A stretch of DNA of 64,000 bases from a virus (IMGVR_UViG_3300032282_005530:18366-82365); one strand, 5' to 3'; shown: positions 37,171 through 43,783, counted from the stretch's first letter. Notes: generated from the letters alone by a model not told the origin. Translations and numbers: made by a program.

Positions 37171-37491
37171 TCACTCCATAAAAAGAAAACAACTTGTTGG
37201 CATATTATCAGAGCATTCAATATTCCTTAGTTCTTCTTTACAAAGATAAATCATTTGCAAATCTGGTAGTTCTACGTTACACATTTCTCCATCTTTTACA
37301 ACTTTATCGCAATCTTCTACATCAAATCCAGTACAGGCATGTGCTTGTACACACAAAACTTCATATGCATCATTACAAGCAGATTTTTTCTTATTTAATG
37401 ACATTTGTAGTTCTACTGCATTTTTAGCAGTAATACCAAATAAAAAACCACCCGCTAATCCTATAATACAAAAAAGAATATTTTTTTTCAT
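37171..37491 (-). CDS. Cys-rich secreted/membrane-anchored protein
   Basis: This is 106 residues. An N-terminal hydrophobic segment (MKKNILFCIIGLAGGFLFGITA) can act as signal or anchor. The remaining 80 residues contain eight cysteines (CNDAYEVLCVQAHAC, DC, MC, LC, EC, SC), enough for four disulfides, so an extracytoplasmic location is likely. It resembles no family known to me. It overlaps the YkuK-like gene by 4 nt. Confidence 0.55.
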   Translation of the reverse strand: MKKNILFCIIGLAGGFLFGITAKNAVELQMSLNKKKSACNDAYEVLCVQAHACTGFDVEDCDKVVKDGEMCNVELPDLQMIYLCKEELRNIECSDNMPTSCFLFME

Positions 37492-37976
37492 GTATTTAAT
37501 CCTTTTCTCTTTGTTCCATCATTACCTTTATGAACTATGAAATCGGCAGCATAAATAGCAAAAATAGAATCAGGCTTACAGTATGCTTTAAATCCCATCG
37601 ATTCAGCATACCCAATAGCACCAGCAACAAGTCGACTCGATTCATAGGTAATATCTGGATTCAAATCAAAGTCAATACATTCAATATCTATTGAATAATC
37701 GTCTCTTAACGTCGTAGCAAACTCAATTGCTTTCTCGACCTCAACCCAAAGACGAACTTGTGGTTCTTCAATTTTAGCAATTTTTTCTTTTGAATAAAGA
37801 ATAAAAGCACCACTCTTGTCTGGATGAATTCCGACAAGAGTAGTAATAAAGACAGTTTTATCCTTGATGTTCATACTATCACATCCAACACGATATTTAA
37901 TATTTGGATGTTTTGAAATCACATCTTCTAGTGATACTTCTGAACCATCGTGTAAAGTTTTAATTTTTAGTTCCAT
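37488..37976 (-). CDS. YkuK-like RNase H-fold protein (DUF458)
   Basis: This is 162 residues from the ATG at 37976 (AGGAA site upstream; the longer frame runs through a terminator hairpin). YRVGCDSMNIKDKTVFITTLVG and CIDFDLNPDITYESSRLVAGAIGYAESMGF match the YkuK/DUF458 pattern of a predicted RNase H-like nuclease: acidic residues follow the strands. The role in phage is unknown; possibly RNA processing or repair. Confidence 0.65.
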   Translation of the reverse strand: MELKIKTLHDGSEVSLEDVISKHPNIKYRVGCDSMNIKDKTVFITTLVGIHPDKSGAFILYSKEKIAKIEEPQVRLWVEVEKAIEFATTLRDDYSIDIECIDFDLNPDITYESSRLVAGAIGYAESMGFKAYCKPDSIFAIYAADFIVHKGNDGTKRKGLNT

Positions 37977-37992
37977 AAACATTCCTAGGAAT

Positions 37993-38029
37993 ATAAACAA
38001 GACTGCCCTGTTTTTAGGCAGGGCAGTCA
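37993..38029 (-). terminator. Rho-independent terminator
   Basis: On the minus strand GACTGCCCTG pairs with CAGGGCAGTC across an 8-nt A-rich loop, followed by TTGTTTAT. It ends the transcript of the 38042 gene. Confidence 0.75.
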
Positions 38030-38041
38030 TCTAATCATCTA

Positions 38042-38359
38042 TCAAGTAGCAGGCTTCCAACCAAGCTTTTTAAAGTGTTCTGAACGAGAACTAAACCACT
38101 CTCGTCCCTTCTCTGAATCATTGCGGGAGATAAATTTAATTCCTTTTGTAGTTACTGGATAAGCTACATGCTTCAATCCACTTAGATTAGCAAGTGCTAC
38201 TGTCTTTACTCGGAAAGGAATTTCATCAACCATAACAACCATTCCGTGTTGTGGAACGAAATTAGCCTCAACAGTCTTTACGAGTGTTGAATTCTGGTGT
38301 TCTTCACGACCACGAAGTTCAAGATCAAGATTTAGTTCAATTGTACGCTTATCAGACAT
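38042..38359 (-). CDS. Conserved phage protein, unknown
   Basis: This is 105 residues from the ATG at 38359, with AAGGAG upstream. MSDKRTIELNLDLELRGRE, then TVEANFVPQHGMVVMVDEIPFRVKTVAL suggests a small beta-barrel (SH3- or OB-like). Less AT-rich codon use than neighbours. A terminator follows, so it may be an independent transcription unit. The function is unknown. Confidence 0.55.
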   Translation of the reverse strand: MSDKRTIELNLDLELRGREEHQNSTLVKTVEANFVPQHGMVVMVDEIPFRVKTVALANLSGLKHVAYPVTTKGIKFISRNDSEKGREWFSSRSEHFKKLGWKPAT

Positions 38360-38392
38360 AACATTTCTCCTTTTGTTCAAGTGTCGGTAGTC

Positions 38393-38827
38393 TCAATCTA
38401 CCATGCACATATCATATCTTTCTACATCAATACCAGATTTTTTTAAGATGTCTAATCCTTTTGAATCTCGGTATTCATCACAAAAAATAACTTTTTTAAT
38501 TCCAGCATTAACAATCATACGAGCACAAACAGGACAAGGCGAATGAGTGAGATACATTTTTTTGTTTCTGTGATCTCCAAAATTCATCTTGATCAACGCA
38601 TTTGCTTCTGCGTGGATGAACCCACTTTTACCCGGCTCCATACTATCAGGTTGATTATTTCCACCTTGCTCGTCTCCGTTGTAACCAATAGCAAGAACAC
38701 TAGTATTGTCTTCTGTAACAATTACAGAACCAACTTTCAATCTGGGATCACGGGAACGTTCTGCGATATGCAGAGTTAATCCCATCCAGATTTCATCCCA
38801 CTTTGGTTTTTTCTTTGGTCTTGCCAT
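38393..38827 (-). CDS. dCMP deaminase
   Basis: This is 144 residues from the ATG at 38827 (GGGG-type site upstream; the longer frame overlaps the neighbour). The zinc deaminase motifs are intact: HAEANAL (His72, Glu74) and PCPVCARMI (Cys98, Cys101). It converts dCMP to dUMP for dTMP supply. The length is typical for phage dCMP deaminases. It overlaps the 3' end of the 38793 gene by 35 nt. Confidence 0.87.
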   Translation of the reverse strand: MARPKKKPKWDEIWMGLTLHIAERSRDPRLKVGSVIVTEDNTSVLAIGYNGDEQGGNNQPDSMEPGKSGFIHAEANALIKMNFGDHRNKKMYLTHSPCPVCARMIVNAGIKKVIFCDEYRDSKGLDILKKSGIDVERYDMCMVD

Positions 38828-39011
38828 ACTTTTCCCCATAACATTCATCACAAAGTTTTTCTTCTTGTAATGTTGTCCATTCCCATTCATTCATACAACA
38901 ATCACAAAGCTTTGATGGGTCTTTAATCGCCGCTCTATTCGCTTTTGACAAGACTCTTGCTGCTTTTAATGCTGCTTTAAGTATTTTGCCTTCTTTTTTA
39001 TTTTCATTCAT
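38793..39011 (-). CDS. Small zinc-ribbon-like protein
   Basis: This is 72 residues: a basic helix (KKEGKILKAALKAARVLSKANRAAIK) followed by four cysteines (LCDCCMNEWEW, KLCDECYGE) that could form a zinc knuckle. It is immediately upstream of the deaminase and downstream of tRNA-Arg. No family is recognised. Confidence 0.5.
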   Translation of the reverse strand: MNENKKEGKILKAALKAARVLSKANRAAIKDPSKLCDCCMNEWEWTTLQEEKLCDECYGEKYGKTKEKTKVG

Positions 39012-39015
39012 GATT

Positions 39016-39092
39016 TGGCGCTCTCGGAGAGATTCGAACTCCCGACCTTACGGGTAGAAACCGTCGGCTCTATCCAACTGAGCTACGAGAGC
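39016..39092 (-). tRNA. tRNA-Arg (anticodon TCT)
   Basis: It has acceptor GCTCTCG/CGAGAGC with encoded CCA, anticodon loop TTTCTAC (TCT), and a T-arm GGGAG-TTCGAAT-CTCTC. It decodes AGA. The first base pair of the anticodon stem (G-A) is mismatched. Confidence 0.9.
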
Positions 39093-39100
39093 ATTTCCTT

Positions 39101-39265
39101 TCACTTTCCTAATACACGATACAAATCAAAACATCCACTACACTGACCTATTGATAATACGATAATCAATAGGGTTGAAACGGCGCCCAACTGTCTTGAA
39201 AATTCTTTTACAGCACCGGCCCAAGTTTCAGTAACTACAATCGTATTTTTATTCTGTTCTGTCAT
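39101..39265 (-). CDS. Small single-span membrane protein
   Basis: This is 54 residues, MTEQNKNTIVVTETW at the start, a hydrophobic helix at residues 28-40 (AVSTLLIIVLSIG), then CSGC and a short tail. It lies between tRNA-Asn and tRNA-Arg. A purine-rich stretch (AGAGAAGAAA) precedes the ATG. It could be a spanin, holin-like or membrane regulator; nothing decides it. Confidence 0.45.
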   Translation of the reverse strand: MTEQNKNTIVVTETWAGAVKEFSRQLGAVSTLLIIVLSIGQCSGCFDLYRVLGK

Positions 39266-39278
39266 TTTCTTCTCTATT

Positions 39279-39356
39279 TGGCTGTCCAGGTTGGGGTCGA
39301 ACCAACGACTTCGTGATTAACAGTCACGCGCTACTACCAACTGAGCTACTGGACAA
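39279..39356 (-). tRNA. tRNA-Asn (anticodon GTT)
   Basis: It has acceptor TGTCCAG/CTGGACA, discriminator G, encoded CCA, stem CGTGA/TCACG and loop CTGTTAA (GTT). The 5' 33 nt overlap the 3' end of the HNH-like gene at 39324. Confidence 0.92.
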
Positions 39357-39821
39357 TAAAATATTTCTTTCATTTTTGTCTATCATATTTCTGATATTTT
39401 CAATTTTATCAGAAAATCTTTTATCTGTTTCATATTTTTTAAATATGTATGAATTATTTTCTATGTGGGTTTTTATTCGGTGGCAATTTGCGCATAATAT
39501 TCTACATTTTGCTATTTCATTTTTTATAGCTTCAGACTTTACACCTATTCTTACCATTTCAGAAACAGACTCAGTTTTATTATCAATATGATCAAACTCT
39601 AAAACCATTGGATTTTGTTCTTCGCATATAAAACATTTGTGCGCTTCTTTTATTTCTAAAACTACATCTTGTAAACGATTTCTGTTATTTTTTACTCTTT
39701 CTTGTTGCTTTAATTTATTTTTATTCCACCAAATACTTTGATTTTTTTTATTACATGAACGACATTGTTTTCTTCCATTTTTGTAAACTACTTTTTCTTC
39801 ATTATGCTCTTTACAAATCAC
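39324..39821 (-). CDS. HNH-type endonuclease overlapping tRNA-Asn
   Basis: This is 165 residues: CKEHNEEKVVYKNGRKQCRSCNKKNQ (zinc knuckle), KCFICEEQNPMVLEFDHIDNK (CxxC plus DHID, the HNH His), and CRILCANCHRIKTH (second knuckle plus CH). The last 11 codons (LLSSSSVGSSA) are read from the 5' part of tRNA-Asn, and the gene is flanked by tRNA-Ile upstream. This is the expected layout of a homing endonuclease inserted next to a tRNA. Confidence 0.8.
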   Translation of the reverse strand: MICKEHNEEKVVYKNGRKQCRSCNKKNQSIWWNKNKLKQQERVKNNRNRLQDVVLEIKEAHKCFICEEQNPMVLEFDHIDNKTESVSEMVRIGVKSEAIKNEIAKCRILCANCHRIKTHIENNSYIFKKYETDKRFSDKIENIRNMIDKNERNILLSSSSVGSSA

Positions 39822-39822
39822 T

Positions 39823-39898
39823 TGGTACTCCCGGTGGGATTCGAACCCACATTTGTACGCTTATAAGGCGCGCGCATTAACCGTAATGCTACAGGAGT
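39823..39898 (-). tRNA. tRNA-Ile (anticodon TAT)
   Basis: It has acceptor ACTCCTG/CGGGAGT, discriminator A, encoded CCA, anticodon loop CTTATAA (TAT), reading AUA. The unmodified TAT anticodon avoids the lysidine requirement of CAT-type tRNA-Ile and suits an AT-rich phage. Confidence 0.9.
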
Positions 39899-39933
39899 AA
39901 ATAGTACTTATAACTTGTAAGAGACTTATAAAA

Positions 39934-39955
39934 CTTCTACCGAGTTACGAGAGCA
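39934..39955 (-). tRNA. Truncated tRNA 5' fragment (arginine-like)
   Basis: On the minus strand TGCTCTCGTA followed by ACTCGGTAGAAG is almost identical at its first ten bases to tRNA-Arg (39092). No anticodon or T-arm follows. It sits about 10 nt after the -10 at 39965, so it is the first part of the tRNA-Ile transcript, and probably a remnant of recombination at a tRNA. Confidence 0.5.
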
Positions 39956-39964
39956 CATGCATGC

Positions 39965-39993
39965 ATCATAGCAGAGATCGCTGGCCGCGTCAA
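39965..39993 (-). promoter_or_regulatory. Sigma70-type promoter for the tRNA-Ile/HNH transcript
   Basis: TTGACG, a 17-bp spacer ending CGATCTCTGC, then TATGAT. The stretch CGATCTCTGC-TA is repeated in promoters at 60018 and 61198 with a one-codon-scale variation (CGATCTCTCTGC-TA), so this belongs to the module's promoter family. It sits in a GC-rich island. Confidence 0.8.
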
Positions 39994-40007
39994 GCACGGC
40001 ACAACGG

Positions 40008-40253
40008 TCATTTATTTTTTTTATTCTTTTTTGGCGTTTCTTCTGTTTGAACTAATGCTGGATTTGTTCTTACTTTGACTACAAATGTTTCAACTCCAGC
40101 AGCGTTTACAAAACGTTTTACTTTTACCTGTTTTGTTTCATCGGATAGAAAAGTTTTTCTAAATGTATCCGCTTCTCCGAATGTTGAAAACACTCGCTTA
40201 TTATCCCATGGTGGTCCATCTTTATGTGGAACTTTTTCAACTTGTTCTGTCAT
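40008..40253 (-). CDS. Small protein, unknown
   Basis: This is 81 residues: KDGPPWDNKRVFSTFGEADTFRKTFLSDETKQVKVKRF, then VETFVVKVRTNP, ending in a Lys/Asn tail. A small alpha/beta domain is likely. The start overlaps the upstream gene by 17 nt. No recognisable family. Confidence 0.5.
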   Translation of the reverse strand: MTEQVEKVPHKDGPPWDNKRVFSTFGEADTFRKTFLSDETKQVKVKRFVNAAGVETFVVKVRTNPALVQTEETPKKNKKNK

Positions 40254-40548
40254 TTTTTTTCTCTCTTTCTTTATTAAATTTCTCTAATCTAACTCGATGC
40301 TGATGTAACAAAACAATCAAACGATTGGTATTATCTTGATCGAGATTTACAACATCCCAATTTCCATATTTGCACTTATAGCCAAGTAGATATTTACCTA
40401 CTGTGACTAGTTTTCCAATAATATTTTTTGGCTGTATTAATTGAAAGTGAAAAAATAATTCTGGTGGCCATTCACCATCGCTTTGTTCACTTGTTACGCA
40501 AAATGTATGTTCCTTACTGGAACAAGTGCATTCAAAATAATCATTCAT
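40237..40548 (-). CDS. Small protein, unknown
   Basis: This is 103 residues from the ATG at 40548, which overlaps the upstream stop (ATGA). It opens MNDYFECTCSSKEHTFCV (three cysteines), with WPPELFFHFQLIQPKNIIGKLVTVGKYLLG central and a charged helical C-terminus. The fold looks like a beta-sandwich. It is coupled to the 40545 gene. Confidence 0.5.
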   Translation of the reverse strand: MNDYFECTCSSKEHTFCVTSEQSDGEWPPELFFHFQLIQPKNIIGKLVTVGKYLLGYKCKYGNWDVVNLDQDNTNRLIVLLHQHRVRLEKFNKEREKKNDRTS

Positions 40549-40790
40549 ACCGGTTGGACCCATTTTTCTAAAAATAATTCTTCTTCGGTACAATTATCAT
40601 GAAAACCAATCCATATTTGTTGGTGAGAGCTAATAAATTTAAATATATCATTAAACTCACCACTAATAAGATATACTCTACCGGTTATTCCATTTTCGAC
40701 TGTATATTTTCCACAATCTTTTTCTACGAGAAGTGGAGGAAGAACAGGTTTTGTGAACTTGTCCATAAAAACAAACATACTGTAATGCAT
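40545..40790 (-). CDS. Small protein, unknown
   Basis: This is 81 residues. DKFTKPVLPPLLVEKDCGKYTVENGITGRVYLISGEFNDIFKFISSHQQIWIGF has alternating strands and suggests a small beta domain. It overlaps the next gene. No motif is recognised. A possible partner of the 40237 product. Confidence 0.45.
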   Translation of the reverse strand: MHYSMFVFMDKFTKPVLPPLLVEKDCGKYTVENGITGRVYLISGEFNDIFKFISSHQQIWIGFHDNCTEEELFLEKWVQPV

Positions 40791-40802
40791 TTTATTCTCT
40801 TT

Positions 40803-41396
40803 TCAGAAACATGTCTCTAAAAACAATTTTAACATTTTTTTTGAAGGTTTTAAAGTTCTTGTGAATGTTTTTGGCATATTAGAAAATATTTTATTTGTTC
40901 TAGATGGTGCAGTTTTAAACCATTTTCTTTTTATTTTGGCTGCTTCATATCCAAGAACATAACTATTTGCTTTCTGAATATAAAGTTTCTCATCTTTATA
41001 TAATTTATATTCTTTTATAAATTTTAAAGCTCTCTTCTCGCAATCCAATTCACATTTTTGTATTAATTCACAAGTTTTTTGTAATTTATTCTTAGAAAGT
41101 TCTATTTTTCCTTCAAGCCATTCATCAAAATCAACATAAGCATCAGAAGTAGCTTTATCTAAAAATTTATTTTCTTTCCATTGACAAAAATGACTATATT
41201 CATGTGCTAATACGGTAAGCCATTCATCACAATAAATAGCAACATTTAATCGTCGCTCATCGTCACTCCAATAACCAGAAACACCTATCTTTTTTGAGAG
41301 TTTTATTTCTTGTTTTGGATGAAAGACTATTTCAACCCCATGTCTTAAACAGTCTTCTTGAACCAATTCTAAGAACTTCAGGATTGAATTTTTCAT
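40803..41396 (-). CDS. HExxH metallopeptidase-like protein
   Basis: This is a 197-residue protein with TVLAHEYSHFCQW (HExxH) at about residue 64-68, an Asp/Glu-rich stretch after it, and CELDCEKRALKFI downstream that may supply the third zinc ligand. The C-terminal 60 residues are basic and Tyr-rich. No signal peptide. It belongs to a group of phage zincin-like proteins of unknown target. It sits between two small genes and tRNA-Ala. Confidence 0.62.
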   Translation of the reverse strand: MKNSILKFLELVQEDCLRHGVEIVFHPKQEIKLSKKIGVSGYWSDDERRLNVAIYCDEWLTVLAHEYSHFCQWKENKFLDKATSDAYVDFDEWLEGKIELSKNKLQKTCELIQKCELDCEKRALKFIKEYKLYKDEKLYIQKANSYVLGYEAAKIKRKWFKTAPSRTNKIFSNMPKTFTRTLKPSKKMLKLFLETCF

Positions 41397-41424
41397 ATAT
41401 TTAACTAGTCATAACGAAAAATTT

Positions 41425-41498
41425 TGGTGGACCGGGAGAGAATCGAACTCTCAATTCAACGATGCAAACGTCGTGTTATCCCATTTAACTACCAGCCC
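41425..41498 (-). tRNA. tRNA-Ala (anticodon TGC)
   Basis: It has acceptor GGGCTGG/CCGGTCC with the G3-T70 (G-U in RNA) wobble that defines alanine identity, discriminator A, CCA, stem CGACG/CGTTG and loop TTTGCAT (TGC). Confidence 0.93.
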
Positions 41499-41501
41499 AT
41501 A

Positions 41502-41592
41502 TGGCGGACAGGGTGAGATTCGAACTCACGATAGGCTATTAACCTACTCCGGGTTAGTAATCCGGTGCCTTCAGCCACTCGGCCACCTGTCC
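41502..41592 (-). tRNA. tRNA-Ser (anticodon ACT, unusual)
   Basis: This is a class II tRNA: acceptor GGACAGG/CCTGTCC, discriminator G, CCA, long variable arm. The anticodon arm is CCGGA-TTACTAA-CCCGG, with an A-C mismatch at the base of the loop and anticodon ACT (read AGU). A34 is unusual outside arginine ACG tRNAs in bacteria; GCT would be expected. Confidence 0.85.
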
Positions 41593-41599
41593 ATTATAT

Positions 41600-41851
41600 T
41601 TACTTAGGTGGAAAAACCACTTTTACCATAACTAATTTAAAATCATCTTTACTATCTTTTCCCCAAAGTAAACTATCTACCATTCTACCAAGCCAATTTT
41701 TTCTTACAAGAGTTACAGAATAATTTTTCTTTATCATATCACCTTGTTCTGGTGTTAAAAATTTTTCTGAAACAAGCGCATCAACAAACCCCTCTTTTAC
41801 AAGGTTAAAATTGATTGGAAGACTTTCATCATATTGAACTATTTGTGACAT
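41600..41851 (-). CDS. Small protein, unknown
   Basis: This is 83 residues: acidic N-terminus, FVDALVSEKFLTPEQGDMIKKNYSVTLVRKNWLGRMVDSLLWGKDSKDDFKLVMVKVVFPPK with an amphipathic helix then a beta hairpin. It resembles small conserved phage proteins but I do not assign a family. It is between tRNA-Leu-like and tRNA-Ser. Confidence 0.48.
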   Translation of the reverse strand: MSQIVQYDESLPINFNLVKEGFVDALVSEKFLTPEQGDMIKKNYSVTLVRKNWLGRMVDSLLWGKDSKDDFKLVMVKVVFPPK

Positions 41852-41878
41852 ATTTAAATCTCTCTAAAATTAAGTCCG

Positions 41879-41962
41879 ATGTTTAACCCGGATTCGAACC
41901 GGGATGCCATAACGGCGCTATAAACTACTTTATAGTGAGTCTACCAATTCCTCCAGTAAACA
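41879..41962 (-). tRNA. Class II (leucine-type) tRNA with non-standard anticodon loop
   Basis: The acceptor pairs TGTTTAC/TTAAACA, the D-arm GGAATTGGTAGACTC is leucine-like, a variable arm GCC/GGC and a T-arm CCCGG-TTCGAAT-CCGGG are seen. The anticodon arm is CTATA-AAGTAGTT-TATAG: an 8-nt loop lacking U33, so the anticodon is uncertain (TAG or GTA read). No encoded CCA. Confidence 0.6.
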
Positions 41963-41970
41963 TAAGACAG

Positions 41971-42045
41971 TGGTGACGGGTGCGGGAATCGAACCCGCGA
42001 TGCCTGGGTGAAAGCCAAGTGTTATAACCGTTTAACTAACCCGCC
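41971..42045 (-). tRNA. tRNA-Glu (anticodon TTC)
   Basis: It has acceptor GGCGGGT/ACCCGTC, discriminator A, CCA, anticodon loop CTTTCAC (TTC), and T-loop GTTCGAT. Its 5' 14 nt overlap the 3' end of the endonuclease gene at 42032. Confidence 0.92.
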
Positions 42046-42688
42046 TTTTCTTTTTTATAAAACCTACAGCACTTTTATGAATATTAAATTTTTTAGCTAT
42101 CATACTATAACTATCTTGATCGTTTAAGATTGATAATATTTGTTCTTCCGAAAGTTTCGGTTTAAATCTCGTTTTTTTTCCGGATTCAATAAAATTATTT
42201 TCATTTTGTTTTTTTCTATATTTTCCACAACAAATACGACTACAAAAGTTTGTTTTTTTTGGTTTTCTTTCAGAGTTATAATTTTTTAAACAATGCATAC
42301 AATTTAAATTATATTTTGGATTATAAATATCGTACAATAAATAAAATTTTGTAGTATGATATTTGTTTTTTACATAATCAAAAATATGTTTTAAATCTTT
42401 TTTATATAAAACTTTAATTTTATATCCATTATCAATTGCTATTTGAGTTTTTATTTTAACAATTTCTGTTTCATATCCTTTAATTTCTACAATTTCACTC
42501 GTATCGGTTAAAATAAAATCTGGATAATATTTTATATTACCATCTGTTAAAAAACCCGGAAACCTACAAAAAGATATATTATTTTCTAAATTATAAATTA
42601 CCCAGCACAATTCATATGTAGAACCACAATATATACCTTTATAATATCCGGTCTTACTGCGACCAGTACCTTTTCTTATTCCGCCCAT
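42032..42688 (-). CDS. PD-(D/E)XK homing-type endonuclease overlapping tRNA-Glu
   Basis: This is 218 residues. GSTYELCWVIYNLENNI, then YYPDFILTDTSEIVEIKGY gives the PD...ExK catalytic core; two CxxC knuckles follow (CMHCLKNYN, FCSRICC), and the C-terminus is an HTH-like region (SEEQILSILNDQDSYSMIAKKFNIHKSAVGF) for DNA binding. The stop codon is within tRNA-Glu. It is flanked by tRNA-Thr upstream. Layout and domains indicate a free-standing homing endonuclease. Confidence 0.75.
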   Translation of the reverse strand: MGGIRKGTGRSKTGYYKGIYCGSTYELCWVIYNLENNISFCRFPGFLTDGNIKYYPDFILTDTSEIVEIKGYETEIVKIKTQIAIDNGYKIKVLYKKDLKHIFDYVKNKYHTTKFYLLYDIYNPKYNLNCMHCLKNYNSERKPKKTNFCSRICCGKYRKKQNENNFIESGKKTRFKPKLSEEQILSILNDQDSYSMIAKKFNIHKSAVGFIKKKRRVS

Positions 42689-42750
42689 ATTAAATTTCCT
42701 TTAATATAATTAGAATATTCCTAGCCATTAGACAATAAAAAATTAAAAAA

Positions 42751-42823
42751 AGCCGATACTCAGACTTGAACTGAGAACCTTCGCGTTACAAGGGCGATGC
42801 TCTACCAATTGAGCTATGTCGGC
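42751..42823 (-). tRNA. tRNA-Thr (anticodon TGT)
   Basis: It has acceptor GCCGACA/TATCGGC, anticodon arm TCGCC-CTTGTAA-CGCGA (TGT), T-arm CTCAG-TTCAAGT-CTGAG, no encoded CCA. A T-rich tract follows the 3' end. Confidence 0.88.
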
Positions 42824-42825
42824 AA

Positions 42826-42849
42826 ATTGGCACACGAAAGTGTGCCAAT
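42826..42849 (-). terminator. Strong hairpin upstream of tRNA-Thr
   Basis: A perfect 10-bp stem (ATTGGCACAC / GTGTGCCAAT) with a TTTC loop lies between the 42853 gene and tRNA-Thr. It could be a terminator or an RNA-processing signal; the following T-run is short. Confidence 0.6.
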
Positions 42850-42852
42850 ATA

Positions 42853-43131
42853 TCACTTTTTACGTAGACGAGTAACCGCTACAGCAAGAAGTCCTACAAC
42901 CAATACTAAAACTGCTCCAGTGGCAGGTGTAAGTTGAAGACCTTCATCATCAGTGTCAGTTACAGCAACTTGTACCCCTTCTACGGTTACAGCTACGTCC
43001 GGAACTGCTTCACCTTCACCAGCTACTACTGGTGCTGCTGCAACGACTTCTTCAGTTTTAGGTGAATCTGTAACTGCTGTAGCTGTATCAGTTGTTTGTG
43101 TAGTTGGCGTGTTTGTTGTTTGATTATCCAT
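42853..43131 (-). CDS. Small C-terminally membrane-anchored protein
   Basis: This is 92 residues from the ATG at 43131. A Thr/Ala/Val/Glu-rich domain of low complexity precedes one membrane helix and a positive tail (LTPATGAVLVLVVGLLAVAVTRLRKK). The layout is like a sorting signal of surface proteins but LTPATG is not a proper LPxTG box. Less AT-rich codon use. The longer frame starting MIEWN is rejected because it overlaps the upstream gene. Confidence 0.55.
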   Translation of the reverse strand: MDNQTTNTPTTQTTDTATAVTDSPKTEEVVAAAPVVAGEGEAVPDVAVTVEGVQVAVTDTDDEGLQLTPATGAVLVLVVGLLAVAVTRLRKK

Positions 43132-43489
43132 TTGTTTCTCCTTCAAAATAAGTAACAATATTATATTTTTTGATAGACTGCACGTATTCCATTCTATCAA
43201 TTCCTAACAGAGCAGCGGCTTCCCGATCTGATCTGGTGGCAGATGCAGCATACATTAGTAGTGCCGCCTTGGCAACATCTTTGAGACTCTTATAAATTGG
43301 TATTCCAAAAAGAGCAGTACCAGATGCTTTAATTGCTAATTCTAATTTTAAACCTATCAATTCTTCTATTGTTAGTGAATTTAACATTATTTCAAATTGT
43401 TCTGATATTTTACCATCGCGTTTTAATTTTTTCGACAACGAATAGTGTTCGCGTTTACCTTGAATTTTTCTTTTCTTCTTCCAAGTCAC
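43124..43489 (-). CDS. Putative DNA-binding protein, unknown
   Basis: This is 121 residues from a GTG (AGGA upstream). Basic N-terminus KKRKIQGKREHYSLSKKLKRDGK, then a helical region, then SDREAAALLGIDRMEYVQSIKKY, which may be a helix-turn-helix. It overlaps the preceding gene's stop by 35 nt. The function is unknown. Confidence 0.45.
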   Translation of the reverse strand: MTWKKKRKIQGKREHYSLSKKLKRDGKISEQFEIMLNSLTIEELIGLKLELAIKASGTALFGIPIYKSLKDVAKAALLMYAASATRSDREAAALLGIDRMEYVQSIKKYNIVTYFEGETNG

Positions 43490-43748
43490 TTACTAATCCT
43501 AAAAGGGCATAACCCGCTATATCACGATATGGACTTTCACCAAACGCATCTTTTCTTGTAGCTATGCGAAACAATTTATCAATTATTCGTGTTATTGTTA
43601 ATAGATCTCTATAGTTTTCTGGTTTAACACCGTTAGGAAATAAAATTTTTATTATCTCTTCACTTTTCGAAAAACTATCGCCATAAGCTTCTTGTTTTTC
43701 TTTTACAAGTTTACCTATTTCAGTAGCAGTTTTTATATAGTCTCTCAT
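43455..43748 (-). CDS. Conserved phage protein (DUF1599-like)
   Basis: This is 97 residues: VKEKQEAYGDSFSKSEEIIKILFPNG, then DLLTITRIIDKLFRIATRKDAFGESPYRDIAGYALLGL. This pattern resembles small phage proteins related to the DUF1599 nucleotide-modification-associated family. The ATG is exactly 6 nt after a -10 box (43755), suggesting a leaderless transcript. Confidence 0.55.
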   Translation of the reverse strand: MRDYIKTATEIGKLVKEKQEAYGDSFSKSEEIIKILFPNGVKPENYRDLLTITRIIDKLFRIATRKDAFGESPYRDIAGYALLGLVSDLEEEKKNSR

Positions 43749-43754
43749 GCCAAT

Positions 43755-43783
43755 AAATTAGCACATGTTTAGAAACATGTAAA
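43755..43783 (-). promoter_or_regulatory. Promoter with palindromic operator upstream of 43748
   Basis: TTTACA, a 17-bp spacer, TAATTT, then 6 nt (ATTGGC) to the ATG, the same geometry as in the right-hand module. The -35 and spacer are covered by a perfect palindrome, ACATGTTT-CT-AAACATGT, that could be an operator or a short terminator hairpin of the upstream gene. Confidence 0.55.
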
